A program made the translations under genes and the position numbers. This document shows, piece by piece, positions 8,352 through 16,207 of a stretch of DNA of 63,475 nt. Source of the DNA: Paracoccaceae bacterium (GTDB lineage Bacteria > Pseudomonadota > Alphaproteobacteria > Rhodobacterales > Rhodobacteraceae); assembly GCA_947449875.1 (NCBI GenBank), contig CANFSY010000002.1:1-63475 (forward strand), given 5' to 3'. The notes beneath the pieces were generated by a model. It had not been told where the DNA came from, did no database searches, and was given only the letters and a program-made list of their open reading frames with translations. How positions within the stretch are numbered: the stretch's first letter is position 1; each line of letters begins with the position of its first letter.

Positions 8352-8786
8352 TTACGAGTTTGAGGTGGATGGACCCGGCCACGAACCATCGGGTAAGGCG
8401 CATTCATCGCAAACTCTCGTCCAAGCGGAGACATTCCAAACGCTTGCCGCTGGGTCGGGCATGAAAACACCAACAAATTTGATCACAGGTTGGCGATAGA
8501 CTTGGGTGTTTAAGAAGAGGAGCCGCTCCACATTGGGGTCTTCATGATGGCCGTACGAGTCTGCGCCGGGAGTCCCTGGATCCCTACGATCCGCAAAGTT
8601 TCGACCTTCGTTTGTCAGAGAGTTCAAACCACCATCGTATTTGCCGTCTGTGGCGATCCAGACGTACCTTTTTTCAGTGTCCGGAATACGCCAAAGCGCC
8701 TGGATCAATACTTTGCCGGTAAAACCAAACTTTCTCAACACGTCGTTTCGGTTTTGGAATCTTTGGTTTAGTCTCACAATTTCCAT
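8352..8786 (-). CDS. Hypothetical protein, likely acquired gene inside the spc operon
   Basis: This 144-residue ORF lies on the opposite strand between rpmD and rplO. I do not recognise it. It reads like a soluble mixed alpha/beta protein over residues 1-110 (RIPDTEKRYVWIATDGKYDGG is typical in style), while the last 30 residues look less protein-like and may reflect a truncated end. Support for a real gene comes from AAGGGGG 7 bp before the ATG and a promoter-like pair at 8872-8900 (minus strand). Base composition is lower in GC than its neighbours; a hand count of 8461-8520 gives 40%. The gene may have arrived with the flanking repeats. Confidence 0.55.
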   Translation of the reverse strand: MEIVRLNQRFQNRNDVLRKFGFTGKVLIQALWRIPDTEKRYVWIATDGKYDGGLNSLTNEGRNFADRRDPGTPGADSYGHHEDPNVERLLFLNTQVYRQPVIKFVGVFMPDPAASVWNVSAWTRVCDECALPDGSWPGPSTSNS

Positions 8787-8871
8787 TTGGATGCCCCCTT
8801 GATCAGGCTAATCTGATGTGTAAGGCCCCCATTTCAAGTTTTGCCATCTGCGGGCGCCGGTTCTAAGTTTT

Positions 8872-8900
8872 TGTATAATTATGCAAGATTGCGTTAGCAA
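8872..8900 (-). promoter_or_regulatory. Promoter-like element, possibly divergent
   Basis: On the minus strand TTGCTA and TATACA are separated by 17 bp, 85 bp upstream of the minus-strand gene at 8786. On the plus strand the same bases contain TATAAT (8874-8879), which could drive rplO-secY-adk, although no good -35 box precedes it. Confidence 0.4.
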
Positions 8901-8904
8901 GAAT

Positions 8905-8925
8905 GTAGGGTGGGTGCAACCCACC
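8905..8925 (-). repeat. REP-like palindrome, copy C (inverted)
   Basis: GTAG is followed by GGTGGGTGCAACCCACC. The orientation is opposite to copies A, B and D. With copy D it makes an inverted pair about 60 bp long, similar to a REPIN. Confidence 0.75.
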
Positions 8926-8946
8926 AAGCCAAATGCAGGCCTATGA

Positions 8947-8967
8947 GGTGGGTTTCACCCACCCTAC
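8947..8967 (+). repeat. REP-like palindrome, copy D
   Basis: GGTGGGTTTCACCCACC with CTAC at its end, 21 bp after copy C and in inverse orientation. Confidence 0.75.
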
Positions 8968-9095
8968 GCCTCTTGATCCGTCCTTCTATCCCCTCTATAC
9001 GCCCACGGTGGCCCGCAAGGGGTACAGAATCAACCATTCGCCGCGTTTGCCCCCGCCGTCGCAGCCGGGGCAGTTCCGGCATAGGAGTATGCGAC

Positions 9096-9599
9096 ATGAA
9101 ATTGAATGAACTGCACGACAACGACGGTGCGGCCAAGAAGAAAAAGCGCGTGGCCCGTGGTCCGGGTTCGGGCAAGGGTAAAACCGCTGGTCGTGGTGTT
9201 AAGGGTCAAAAATCGCGCTCGGGCGTGGCTTTGGGCGGCTATGAAGGCGGCCAAATGCCGCTGTATCGGCGTTTGCCCAAGCGTGGCTTTAGCAAGCCGA
9301 ACCAAAAAGAATTCGCCGTCGTCAACTTGGGCCTGATCGAGAAGTTCATCGGTCTGGGCAAGCTGGACGCCTCGGTCACCATTACCGAAGACGCGCTGGT
9401 TGCGGCTGGCCTGACCAAAGCCAAGCATGACGGCATCCGCGTGCTGGCCAAGGGGGCTATCACCACGAAAGTCACGATGGAAGTCACCGGTGCCTCGGCC
9501 TCGGCGATTGAAGCGGTGGCAGCGGCTGGGGGTTCGTTGAAAGTGGCGGATCCGCTGCCCGTATTCGGCAAGTCGGTTCGCAAGGTTCCGCTTGTATAA
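9096..9599 (+). CDS. rplO: 50S ribosomal protein L15 (uL15)
   Basis: L15 is a late-assembling 23S rRNA protein. The true product is 167 residues from [19 protein letters not shown]. It has the Gly/Lys-rich N-terminal motif [22 protein letters not shown] and the conserved [16 protein letters not shown]. The track ORF begins 62 codons upstream in a region with no ribosome binding site; the ATG at 9096 follows AGGAG. Because terminators separate it from rpmD, it probably has its own promoter. A 112-bp gap with two hairpins separates it from secY. Confidence 0.97.
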   Translation: MKLNELHDNDGAAKKKKRVARGPGSGKGKTAGRGVKGQKSRSGVALGGYEGGQMPLYRRLPKRGFSKPNQKEFAVVNLGLIEKFIGLGKLDASVTITEDALVAAGLTKAKHDGIRVLAKGAITTKVTMEVTGASASAIEAVAAAGGSLKVADPLPVFGKSVRKVPLV

Positions 9600-9604
9600 C
9601 GTCT

Positions 9605-9680
9605 TGTGAGCGGCGTTAAGACCGCTTACATCTGCGTAGATTTCCCGCGCCGCCGTCCGGAAAGACCGGATCGGCGGCGC
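9605..9680 (+). promoter_or_regulatory. Two hairpins between rplO and secY
   Basis: The first is TGTGAGCGG against CCGCTTACA (9605-9630). The second is GCGCCGCCG-T-CCGG against CCGGA-T-CGGCGGCGC (9647-9680), about 14 bp with loop AAAGA. No T-run follows, so these look like RNA processing or control structures rather than terminators. Confidence 0.55.
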
Positions 9681-9711
9681 AACAGCAATTCCTAACCGAG
9701 AAGGTCCGACC

Positions 9712-11073
9712 GTGGCATCAGCAGCAGAGCAAATGGCGGCAAACCTAAGCTGGGGCGCTTTGGGCAAGGCAAGTGACCTGCGCCAGCGCATCCTGTTTAC
9801 GGTGCTTGTCTTGATCGTTTATCGCCTTGGCACCTTCATTCCGGTTCCCGGCATCGACGGTACGGCGCTGAAGAATTTCATGGAAGGTCAGGGCCAAGGG
9901 TTGGGCGGCATGTTGTCGCTGTTCACCGGCGGTGCGCTCAAGCGGATGGGCGTGTTTGCGCTGGGGGTGATGCCCTATATCTCGTCGTCGATCATCATCC
10001 AGTTGCTCGGTTCCATGATTCCGCAGCTGGAGCAGTTGAAAAAAGAAGGCGATCAAGGTCGCAAGAAGATGAATCAGTACACCCGCTATGCCACAGTGGG
10101 GCTGGCGGCGTTCCAAGGCTGGGCCATTGCGGCATCGCTGGCGGCGGGTGGGTTGGCGCATAATCCTGACCTGTTCTTTAAGATATCCTGTGTGATCACG
10201 CTGGTCGGCGGCACCATGTTCCTGATGTGGCTGGGGGAGCAGATCACCGCGCGCGGCATCGGCAATGGTGTGTCGCTGATCATCTTCACTGGCATCGTCG
10301 CCGAAATCCCGGGCGCTTTGGCGCAGTTCTTAAGCCAAGGGCGTGCGGGTGTGATTCCGGTTTGGGTGATCATCGGGGCGATTGTGCTGGTGGCTGGGGT
10401 GATCGGCTTTGTCGTGTTCATGGAGCGCGCCCTGCGCAAAATCCACATCCAATACCCCCGCCGCCAAGTTGGCATGAAAATCTATGACGGCGGCTCTAGC
10501 CATTTGCCGATCAAGGTCAATCCGGCGGGCGTTATTCCGGCGATCTTCGCGTCGTCCTTGCTGTTGCTGCCGTCGACACTCGCGACCTTCTCGGGCGCGC
10601 AGACCAGCCCGATCATGGGCACGATCTTGGCCTTCATGGGACCGGGGCAGCCGCTGTACCTGCTGTTCCAAGGTGCGATGATCGTGTTCTTCACCTATTT
10701 CTACACCGCCAACGTCGCCTTCAAAACCGATGACGTGGCTGAGAACCTTAAAAACCAAAACGGGTTCATCCCAGGCATCCGCCCCGGAAAGAAAACGCAA
10801 GACTATCTGGATTATGTGGTGGCCCGCATCTTGGTGATCGGTTCGGCCTATCTGGCGGCTGTGTGCTTCCTGCCCGAGATTTTGCGCCACCAATTCAACA
10901 TTCCCTTCTACTTTGGCGGGACTTCGGTGTTGATTGTCGTTTCTGTGACGATGGATACGATCAACCAAGTGCAATCTCATATGCTGGCGCACCAATACGA
11001 GGGGCTGATCGAACGTTCGCAACTGCGCGGCCGCAAGCGGCCCGCTGTGGCGAAACCCCCGGCGCGTCGTTAA
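9712..11073 (+). CDS. secY: Preprotein translocase subunit SecY
   Basis: SecY forms the protein-conducting channel of the SecYEG translocon in the inner membrane. The 453-residue product has ten predicted membrane segments. It shows the family signatures RLGTFIPVPGID near the N-terminus, PYISSSIIIQLLGSMIPQLEQLKKEG, and the cytosolic-loop region NLKNQNGFIPGIRPGKKTQDYLD. The start is GTG at 9712, preceded by GAGAAGG; an in-frame ATG lies 21 bp later but would remove conserved residues (MASAAEQ). It is followed closely by adk, as is usual in alphaproteobacteria. No rpmJ or infA is present here. Confidence 0.97.
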   Translation: MASAAEQMAANLSWGALGKASDLRQRILFTVLVLIVYRLGTFIPVPGIDGTALKNFMEGQGQGLGGMLSLFTGGALKRMGVFALGVMPYISSSIIIQLLGSMIPQLEQLKKEGDQGRKKMNQYTRYATVGLAAFQGWAIAASLAAGGLAHNPDLFFKISCVITLVGGTMFLMWLGEQITARGIGNGVSLIIFTGIVAEIPGALAQFLSQGRAGVIPVWVIIGAIVLVAGVIGFVVFMERALRKIHIQYPRRQVGMKIYDGGSSHLPIKVNPAGVIPAIFASSLLLLPSTLATFSGAQTSPIMGTILAFMGPGQPLYLLFQGAMIVFFTYFYTANVAFKTDDVAENLKNQNGFIPGIRPGKKTQDYLDYVVARILVIGSAYLAAVCFLPEILRHQFNIPFYFGGTSVLIVVSVTMDTINQVQSHMLAHQYEGLIERSQLRGRKRPAVAKPPARR

Positions 11074-11106
11074 GCTTACGTCAGACTTGCGCAGAAAGGC
11101 CGAACC

Positions 11107-11760
11107 ATGACCAACATCATTCTACTAGGGCCGCCCGGTGCCGGCAAAGGCACGCAGGCAAAGCGTCTGGTGGATGAGCGTGGCATGGTTCAGCTGTCCA
11201 CCGGTGACATGCTGCGCGATGCGCGCACTTCGGGCACCGAGATGGGGCGCAAAGTGGCGGCGGTGATGGATGCTGGCCATTTGGTGACCGATGACATCGT
11301 GGTGGGTCTGATCGAAGAAAAGCTGACCACCGGCGGCGCTGCCGGTGGGTATATTTTCGACGGTTTTCCCCGCACCTTAAAGCAGGCGGATGCCTTGGGC
11401 GCGTTGATGGTGCGGATTGGTCAGCCTTTGGATGCGGTGATCGAACTGCGCGTGGATGACGAGGCCTTGAAGCAACGCATCGTCGGGCGCTTTACCTGTG
11501 GCACCTGCGGGGCCGTTTACCACGACACCAACCACCCGCCCAAAGTTGCAGGCACCTGTGACACCTGTGGCGGAACAACCATGAAGCGCCGCGCCGATGA
11601 CACCGAAGAGGCGCTTCGCACCCGCATGCTGGCCTATTACCGCGACACCTCGCCCTTGATTGGTTATTACTATGCCAAAGGCCAGCTTTCGACAGTAGAC
11701 GGTTTGGCCGAGATGGATGCTGTGGCATTGGCCGTGGCGAAAGTTCTTGACGCAAAGTGA
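11107..11760 (+). CDS. adk: Adenylate kinase (long form, zinc-type LID)
   Basis: The enzyme converts ATP and AMP to two ADP. The 217-residue product begins [17 protein letters not shown], with the P-loop at residues 8-16. The NMP-binding region STGDMLRD and the DGFPRT motif are present. The long LID domain has Cys at 131, 134, 151 and 154 (CGTC and CDTC), matching a structural zinc site, which many adenylate kinases lack. It lies 33 bp after secY. A 159-bp gap with a promoter-like element follows before rpsM. Confidence 0.97.
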   Translation: MTNIILLGPPGAGKGTQAKRLVDERGMVQLSTGDMLRDARTSGTEMGRKVAAVMDAGHLVTDDIVVGLIEEKLTTGGAAGGYIFDGFPRTLKQADALGALMVRIGQPLDAVIELRVDDEALKQRIVGRFTCGTCGAVYHDTNHPPKVAGTCDTCGGTTMKRRADDTEEALRTRMLAYYRDTSPLIGYYYAKGQLSTVDGLAEMDAVALAVAKVLDAK

Positions 11761-11777
11761 TTAGATGACCGCAGGCC

Positions 11778-11806
11778 TTGACGCCTGTGTGAAAAGCCCA
11801 TATGGC
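11778..11806 (+). promoter_or_regulatory. Possible promoter for the alpha operon
   Basis: TTGACG, 17 bp, then TATGGC, located about 115 bp before rpsM. The -35 box is good and the -10 box is weak (TAT match only). Confidence 0.4.
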
Positions 11807-11919
11807 ACGGCGTCTTGCTGCGGAATCACGCGGCAGACAATCGTCTCCGGCAGATCGTTCTGCTGGGTTGTGAAAAAAGGTTCTGGCACTACGGAACCGC
11901 AACATGAAGGAAAACACGT

Positions 11920-12288
11920 TTGGCACGTATTGCTGGCGTAAACATCCCCACCGCAAAGCGCGTTCCGATTGCGCTTCAATACATCACCGGCATCGGCGCA
12001 CATAACGCCGAGACGATCTGCGAATCGCTGAAGATTGACCGTGCGCGCCGCGTCAACCAGCTGACAGACGCCGAAGTGCTTGCGATCCGCGAATTCATCG
12101 ACGCAAACTTCACCGTCGAAGGCGACCTGCGTCGCGAAACGTCGATGAACATCAAGCGTTTGATGGACCTTGGCTGCTACCGTGGCCTGCGTCATCGCAA
12201 AGGTCTGCCGGTTCGTGGCCAGCGCACGCATACCAATGCGCGCACCCGCAAGGGCCCGGCCAAGCCGATCGCCGGCAAGAAGAAATAA
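11920..12288 (+). CDS. rpsM: 30S ribosomal protein S13 (uS13), TTG start
   Basis: S13 lies in the 30S head and contacts P-site tRNA and L5. The 122-residue product starts [19 protein letters not shown]. It has the helix-hairpin-helix-like region [16 protein letters not shown] and the basic tail [21 protein letters not shown]. The start codon is TTG, since [10 protein letters not shown] is the universally conserved N-terminus and no ATG or GTG is available there; AAGGA lies 7 bp upstream. A TTG start in a highly expressed ribosomal gene is uncommon and may tune its rate. Confidence 0.96.
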   Translation: MARIAGVNIPTAKRVPIALQYITGIGAHNAETICESLKIDRARRVNQLTDAEVLAIREFIDANFTVEGDLRRETSMNIKRLMDLGCYRGLRHRKGLPVRGQRTHTNARTRKGPAKPIAGKKK

Positions 12289-12303
12289 GAGGGGCACAGA
12301 TAA

Positions 12304-12705
12304 ATGGCACGTGATACCAGCAAAACTGCTGCCCGCACCAAGAAGAAAGAACGCAAGAACATCGCCGCAGGGGTGGCGCATGTGAACTCGTCTTTCAACA
12401 ACACCAAAATCCTGATCTCTGACGTGCAGGGCAACGCGATCTCTTGGTCGTCGTCGGGCACGATGGGCTTCAAAGGCTCGCGCAAGTCGACCCCCTATGC
12501 CGCCCAGATGGCTGCAGAAGATGCCGGCAAGAAAGCGCAAGAGCATGGCGTGAAGACGTTGGAAGTTGAAGTGCAAGGCCCCGGTTCGGGCCGCGAATCA
12601 GCTTTGCGCGCTTTGGCGGCTGTTGGCTTCAACATCACCTCGATCCGTGATGTGACCCCGCTTGCGCACAACGGCTGCCGTCCGCCCAAGCGCCGTCGCG
12701 TTTAA
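12304..12705 (+). CDS. rpsK: 30S ribosomal protein S11 (uS11)
   Basis: S11 is part of the 30S platform near the mRNA exit. The 133-residue product contains [20 protein letters not shown], the signature [21 protein letters not shown], and ends [17 protein letters not shown]. The ATG follows rpsM by 15 bp with AGAGGGG. A strong hairpin lies in the 128-bp gap before rpoA. Confidence 0.97.
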   Translation: MARDTSKTAARTKKKERKNIAAGVAHVNSSFNNTKILISDVQGNAISWSSSGTMGFKGSRKSTPYAAQMAAEDAGKKAQEHGVKTLEVEVQGPGSGRESALRALAAVGFNITSIRDVTPLAHNGCRPPKRRRV

Positions 12706-12719
12706 TCGTTTTTCTTTGG

Positions 12720-12750
12720 TGTCGGGCCGTGCTGTTTGCGCGGCCCGACA
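12720..12750 (+). promoter_or_regulatory. Hairpin between rpsK and rpoA
   Basis: TGTCGGGCCG pairs perfectly with CGGCCCGACA around an 11-nt loop. The following sequence TCGTTGTTTG has only a weak T content, so it could attenuate transcription or be a processing site. rpsD, normally next in E. coli, is absent here. Confidence 0.5.
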
Positions 12751-12833
12751 TCGTTGTTTGAACTTGAATGAAGATCCTCGGGCGTCTGCTGTCATTCGGA
12801 CCATAGGCAGCGGGCAAGTATGGAGGCTATAGC

Positions 12834-13850
12834 ATGATCCACAAGAACTGGCTGGAACTGATTAAACCGCAACAACTGGCTGTCAAAGCCGGGGCGGATG
12901 CGCAGCGCACCGCGACCTTGGTCGCTGAACCGCTGGAACGTGGCTTTGGCCTGACGCTGGGCAACGCGCTGCGCCGCGTGCTGTTGGGCTCTCTGCAAGG
13001 GGCGGCGATCACCTCGGTGCAGATTGACAATGTGCTGCACGAATTCTCCAGCGTGGCTGGCGTGCGCGAAGATGTCACCGACATCGTGCTGAACCTCAAA
13101 GGCGTGCGCCTGAAGATGGATGTCGAAGGGCCCAAGCGCCTTGCGATTTCTGCCAAAGGCCCGGGCGTTGTGACCGCTGGCGATATCTCGGAATCCTCGG
13201 GGATCGAGATTTTGAACCGCGATCATGTCATTTGCCACTTGGATGACGGCGCTGACGTGTTCATGGAATTGACCGTCAACAACGGCAAGGGCTATGTGTC
13301 GGCCGACAAGAACCGCCCCGAAGATGCGCCGATCGGTCTTATTCCGATTGATGCGATTTTCTCGCCGGTCAAGAAAGTGTCCTACGAAGTCACACCCACC
13401 CGCGAAGGTCAGGTGCTGGATTATGACAAGCTGACGCTGAAGGTGGAAACAGACGGCTCTTTGACCCCTGATGACGCCGTGGCCTATGCCGCGCGCATCT
13501 TGCAGGACCAACTGGCTGTCTTTGTGAACTTTGACGAGCCGGAATCGTCGAACAAGGGCATCGAAGACGCTGGGTTGGAATTCAACCCGCTGCTGTTGAA
13601 GAAAGTCGACGAGCTGGAACTGTCGGTGCGTTCGGCAAACTGCCTGAAGAACGACAACATCGTCTATATCGGCGATCTGATCCAGAAAACCGAAGCCGAA
13701 ATGCTGCGCACGCCGAACTTTGGCCGCAAGTCCTTGAACGAAATCAAGGAAGTGCTGTCGGGCATGGGCCTGCATCTTGGCATGGAAGTCGAAGACTGGC
13801 CGCCAGAGAATATCGAAGATCTGGCCAAGCGTTTCGAAGACCAGTTCTAA
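12834..13850 (+). CDS. rpoA: DNA-directed RNA polymerase alpha subunit
   Basis: The alpha dimer nucleates RNA polymerase assembly, and its C-terminal domain contacts UP elements and activators. The 338-residue product has the N-terminal assembly domain with [26 protein letters not shown] and the C-terminal helix-hairpin-helix domain [18 protein letters not shown]. The Arg of VRSAN matches Arg265 of E. coli, the main DNA contact. Length is typical for alphaproteobacteria. The ATG is preceded by GGAGG. It belongs to the alpha operon with rpsM, rpsK and rplQ. Confidence 0.98.
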   Translation: MIHKNWLELIKPQQLAVKAGADAQRTATLVAEPLERGFGLTLGNALRRVLLGSLQGAAITSVQIDNVLHEFSSVAGVREDVTDIVLNLKGVRLKMDVEGPKRLAISAKGPGVVTAGDISESSGIEILNRDHVICHLDDGADVFMELTVNNGKGYVSADKNRPEDAPIGLIPIDAIFSPVKKVSYEVTPTREGQVLDYDKLTLKVETDGSLTPDDAVAYAARILQDQLAVFVNFDEPESSNKGIEDAGLEFNPLLLKKVDELELSVRSANCLKNDNIVYIGDLIQKTEAEMLRTPNFGRKSLNEIKEVLSGMGLHLGMEVEDWPPENIEDLAKRFEDQF

Positions 13851-13857
13851 TGCCAAA

Positions 13858-13880
13858 CGGGTGCGCAGCTTGCGCACCCG
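13858..13880 (+). promoter_or_regulatory. Perfect hairpin between rpoA and rplQ
   Basis: CGGGTGCGCA, loop GCT, TGCGCACCCG: a 10-bp perfect stem 7 bp after the rpoA stop. No T-run follows, which argues for an mRNA-stability or processing role. Confidence 0.5.
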
Positions 13881-13990
13881 CTCGAAAATGCCCGAACCGT
13901 CGGGGACGATCTGGGTCGCAAGACCCCAAGGAGAGCAGGGCCGCACGTAGGCGCTGCCAGACAAAGCAAAACACGTTCTAGGAGAACATC

Positions 13991-14410
13991 ATGAACCACG
14001 GCTCTGGCTACCGCCGCCTAAACCGCACCCACGAACACCGCAAAGCGATGTTTGCCAACATGTGCGGCTCGCTCATCGAACATGAGCAGATCAAAACCAC
14101 CCTGCCCAAGGCAAAAGAACTGCGTCCGATCATCGAAAAGCTGGTCACTTTGGCCAAGCGCGGCGATCTGCATGCGCGCCGTCAGGCGTCGTCGCAGCTT
14201 AAGCAAGAGCAGTATGTGGCACGCTTGTTCGAAATTCTGGGCCCGCGCTACAAAGAGCGTCAGGGCGGCTATGTGCGCGTGCTGAAAGCCGGTTTCCGTT
14301 ATGGCGACATGGCCCCGATGGCGATCATCGAATTCGTTGACCGTGATCCGTCGGCCAAAGGTGCGGCTGACAAGGCGCGCGTTGCGGCTGAAGATAACTA
14401 CGAAAGCTGA
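13991..14410 (+). CDS. rplQ: 50S ribosomal protein L17 (bL17)
   Basis: L17 lies near the exit tunnel. The 139-residue product starts [24 protein letters not shown] and contains [25 protein letters not shown], both family signatures, plus the C-terminal extension common in alphaproteobacteria. The ATG follows AGGAGAACATC. It closes the alpha operon and is followed by a clear terminator. Confidence 0.97.
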   Translation: MNHGSGYRRLNRTHEHRKAMFANMCGSLIEHEQIKTTLPKAKELRPIIEKLVTLAKRGDLHARRQASSQLKQEQYVARLFEILGPRYKERQGGYVRVLKAGFRYGDMAPMAIIEFVDRDPSAKGAADKARVAAEDNYES

Positions 14411-14430
14411 TCTGCGCTAAGCGCGGTTTC

Positions 14431-14465
14431 AAGGGCCCGCACCCATGGTGCGGGCCCTTTGCTTA
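14431..14465 (+). terminator. Terminator of the ribosomal/alpha operon
   Basis: AAGGGCCCGCACC, loop CAT, GGTGCGGGCCCTT is a 13-bp perfect stem followed by TGCTT. It closes the alpha operon before rarA. Confidence 0.85.
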
Positions 14466-14492
14466 TGGCGGCTTCCGGCGTAACCTGCCCGC

Positions 14493-15800
14493 ATGTCTGA
14501 CCTGTTCGATACGCCCCAAGCCCATCCCGCAGCGCCGCGTCCGCTGGCCGACCGTTTGCGCCCGCAGACCTTGGCCGAGGTGATCGGCCAAAGCCATGTG
14601 CTGTCGCCCCAAGGCCCGCTGGGGTCGATGATCGGGGCGCAGTCGCTGTCTTCGCTTATTCTTTGGGGCCCGCCCGGTGTGGGCAAAACCACCATCGCGC
14701 GGCTTTTGGCCCAGCAAACCGATCTGGCCTTTGTGCAAATCTCGGCCATTTTCACCGGTGTGCCCGACCTGCGCAAAGTGTTCGAAACCGCCAAGATCCG
14801 CCGCCAGAACGGCCAAGGCACGTTGCTATTTGTCGACGAAATCCACCGCTTCAACAAAGCCCAACAAGACGGCTTTTTGCCCTATATGGAGGACGGCACG
14901 ATCCTTCTGGTCGGCGCCACCACCGAAAACCCCAGCTTCGAGCTGAACGCCGCCCTTTTGTCGCGCGCGCAGGTGATTGTGCTGGAACGTCTGTCGCCCA
15001 CCGATCTGGAACGTCTGGCCCAACGCGCCGAACAAGACCTTGGCCGTGCCTTGCCCCTGAACGGCTTTGCCCGCGAGACCCTGATCGAGATGGCCGACGG
15101 CGATGGCCGCACCTTGTTAAACCTCATCGAACAAATCGCCGCTTGGGCACTGACCCAACCGCTGACGGCTGAGCAGTTGTCCACTCGTCTGATGCGGCGG
15201 GCCAGCAAATATGACAAATCGGGCGACGAGCATTACAACCTGATTTCCGCCCTGCACAAATCGGTGCGCGGGTCTGATCCGGATGCGGCGCTGTATTGGT
15301 TTGCGCGTATGCTGGAAGGCGGCGAAGACCCGCGCTTTTTGGCCCGCCGCATCACCCGCATGGCGGTGGAAGACATCGGCTTGGCTGACCCGCAGGCGCA
15401 GGACATCTGCCTAGCCGCATGGCAGACTTACGAACGTTTGGGCTCGCCCGAGGGCGAGTTGGCTTTGGCCCAAGCCGTGGTCTATCTGGCACTGGCCCCC
15501 AAATCCAATGCCGTCTACACAGCCTATAAAGCGGCGCGCGAAGCGGCACGCCAGACAGGTTCGCTGCCACCCCCGCTGCATATTCGCCCCGCACCCACCA
15601 AGTTGATGAAAGACTTAGGCTATGGGGCCGCCTATGCCTACGACCATGACGCCGAAGATGGCTTTTCCGGCCAGAATTATTTCCCTGATGCCATGAGGCG
15701 CCCCGTCTACTACGCCCCACCCGAACGCGGGTTCGAGCGCGATCTGAAAAAGCGCATCGACTATTTCGCCAAACTGCGCGCCAAACGCCAAGCGGATTAA
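14493..15800 (+). CDS. rarA: Replication-associated recombination protein A (RarA/MgsA AAA+ ATPase)
   Basis: RarA is a clamp-loader-like AAA+ ATPase acting at stalled replication forks. The 435-residue product has Walker A GPPGVGKTT at 59-67, Walker B LLFVDEIHRF at 111-120, the sensor region LVGATTENPSFELN, and the C-terminal tetramerisation part containing KSVRGSDPDAALYWFARMLEGGEDP, diagnostic of this family. It lies directly after the ribosomal operon terminator, as in relatives, and precedes crcB by 53 bp. Confidence 0.95.
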   Translation: MSDLFDTPQAHPAAPRPLADRLRPQTLAEVIGQSHVLSPQGPLGSMIGAQSLSSLILWGPPGVGKTTIARLLAQQTDLAFVQISAIFTGVPDLRKVFETAKIRRQNGQGTLLFVDEIHRFNKAQQDGFLPYMEDGTILLVGATTENPSFELNAALLSRAQVIVLERLSPTDLERLAQRAEQDLGRALPLNGFARETLIEMADGDGRTLLNLIEQIAAWALTQPLTAEQLSTRLMRRASKYDKSGDEHYNLISALHKSVRGSDPDAALYWFARMLEGGEDPRFLARRITRMAVEDIGLADPQAQDICLAAWQTYERLGSPEGELALAQAVVYLALAPKSNAVYTAYKAAREAARQTGSLPPPLHIRPAPTKLMKDLGYGAAYAYDHDAEDGFSGQNYFPDAMRRPVYYAPPERGFERDLKKRIDYFAKLRAKRQAD

Positions 15801-15853
15801 GCCCGCCTTGGCCAAAGGTTGACAATTTCCTCACACACGCTCAAGGAGGCGGG

Positions 15854-16207
15854 ATGATCTGGACCTTGACACAAGTCGCCCTTGGCGGCGCGCTCGGCTC
15901 TGTGCTGCGCTATCTGACGATATCGTGGTTCGGCGCACCCGTGGCCACGTTGGCGGTGAATGTGCTGGGTAGCTTTGCCATGGGCGTTGTCTTTGTGGCC
16001 CTGCAGGACCGCACCCACCTGTCGCCCCTTTTCATGGCGGGTATCTTGGGCGGCTTCACCACCTTTTCCGCCTTTTCGCTGGATGCGTGGAAGCTGTGGC
16101 AGGCGGGGCAGGGCGGCGGTGCCTTTGCTTATGTTGCGGCCTCGGTCGGTCTTTCCCTTATTGCTGTAGCCTTGGGCGCTACCCTCACCGAAAGGGTCCT
16201 CGCATGA
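15854..16207 (+). CDS. crcB: Fluoride-specific ion channel CrcB (Fluc)
   Basis: CrcB/Fluc forms a dual-topology dimeric channel that exports fluoride. The 117-residue protein has four hydrophobic segments, the conserved Asn in VNVLGS at about residue 36, and the signature GGFTTFSAFS at 66-75, which supplies the fluoride-path Phe and Ser/Thr residues. A strong AAGGAGG site precedes the ATG. No fluoride riboswitch pattern is visible in the 53-bp leader. Its TGA overlaps the ATG of the next gene, so the two are coupled. Confidence 0.95.
   Translation: MIWTLTQVALGGALGSVLRYLTISWFGAPVATLAVNVLGSFAMGVVFVALQDRTHLSPLFMAGILGGFTTFSAFSLDAWKLWQAGQGGGAFAYVAASVGLSLIAVALGATLTERVLA

Larger units (their letters stand above)
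8787..9095. other. Intergenic region before rplO
   Basis: These 309 bp hold no credible gene. They contain the divergent promoter-like site near 8872-8900 and an inverted pair of REP-like palindromes (8905-8925 and 8947-8967). The remaining part just before rplO contains no further signal I can support except the GGAG site 5' of the rplO ATG. Confidence 0.7.

Noticed and set aside
11074-11919. Missing rpmJ and infA between secY and rpsM
   Set aside because: I looked for the short rpmJ and infA patterns and saw none. Alphaproteobacteria commonly keep them elsewhere, so this is not unusual.
15801-15853. A fluoride riboswitch before crcB
   Set aside because: The leader is only 53 bp and lacks the conserved pseudoknot pattern; crcB also follows rarA closely.
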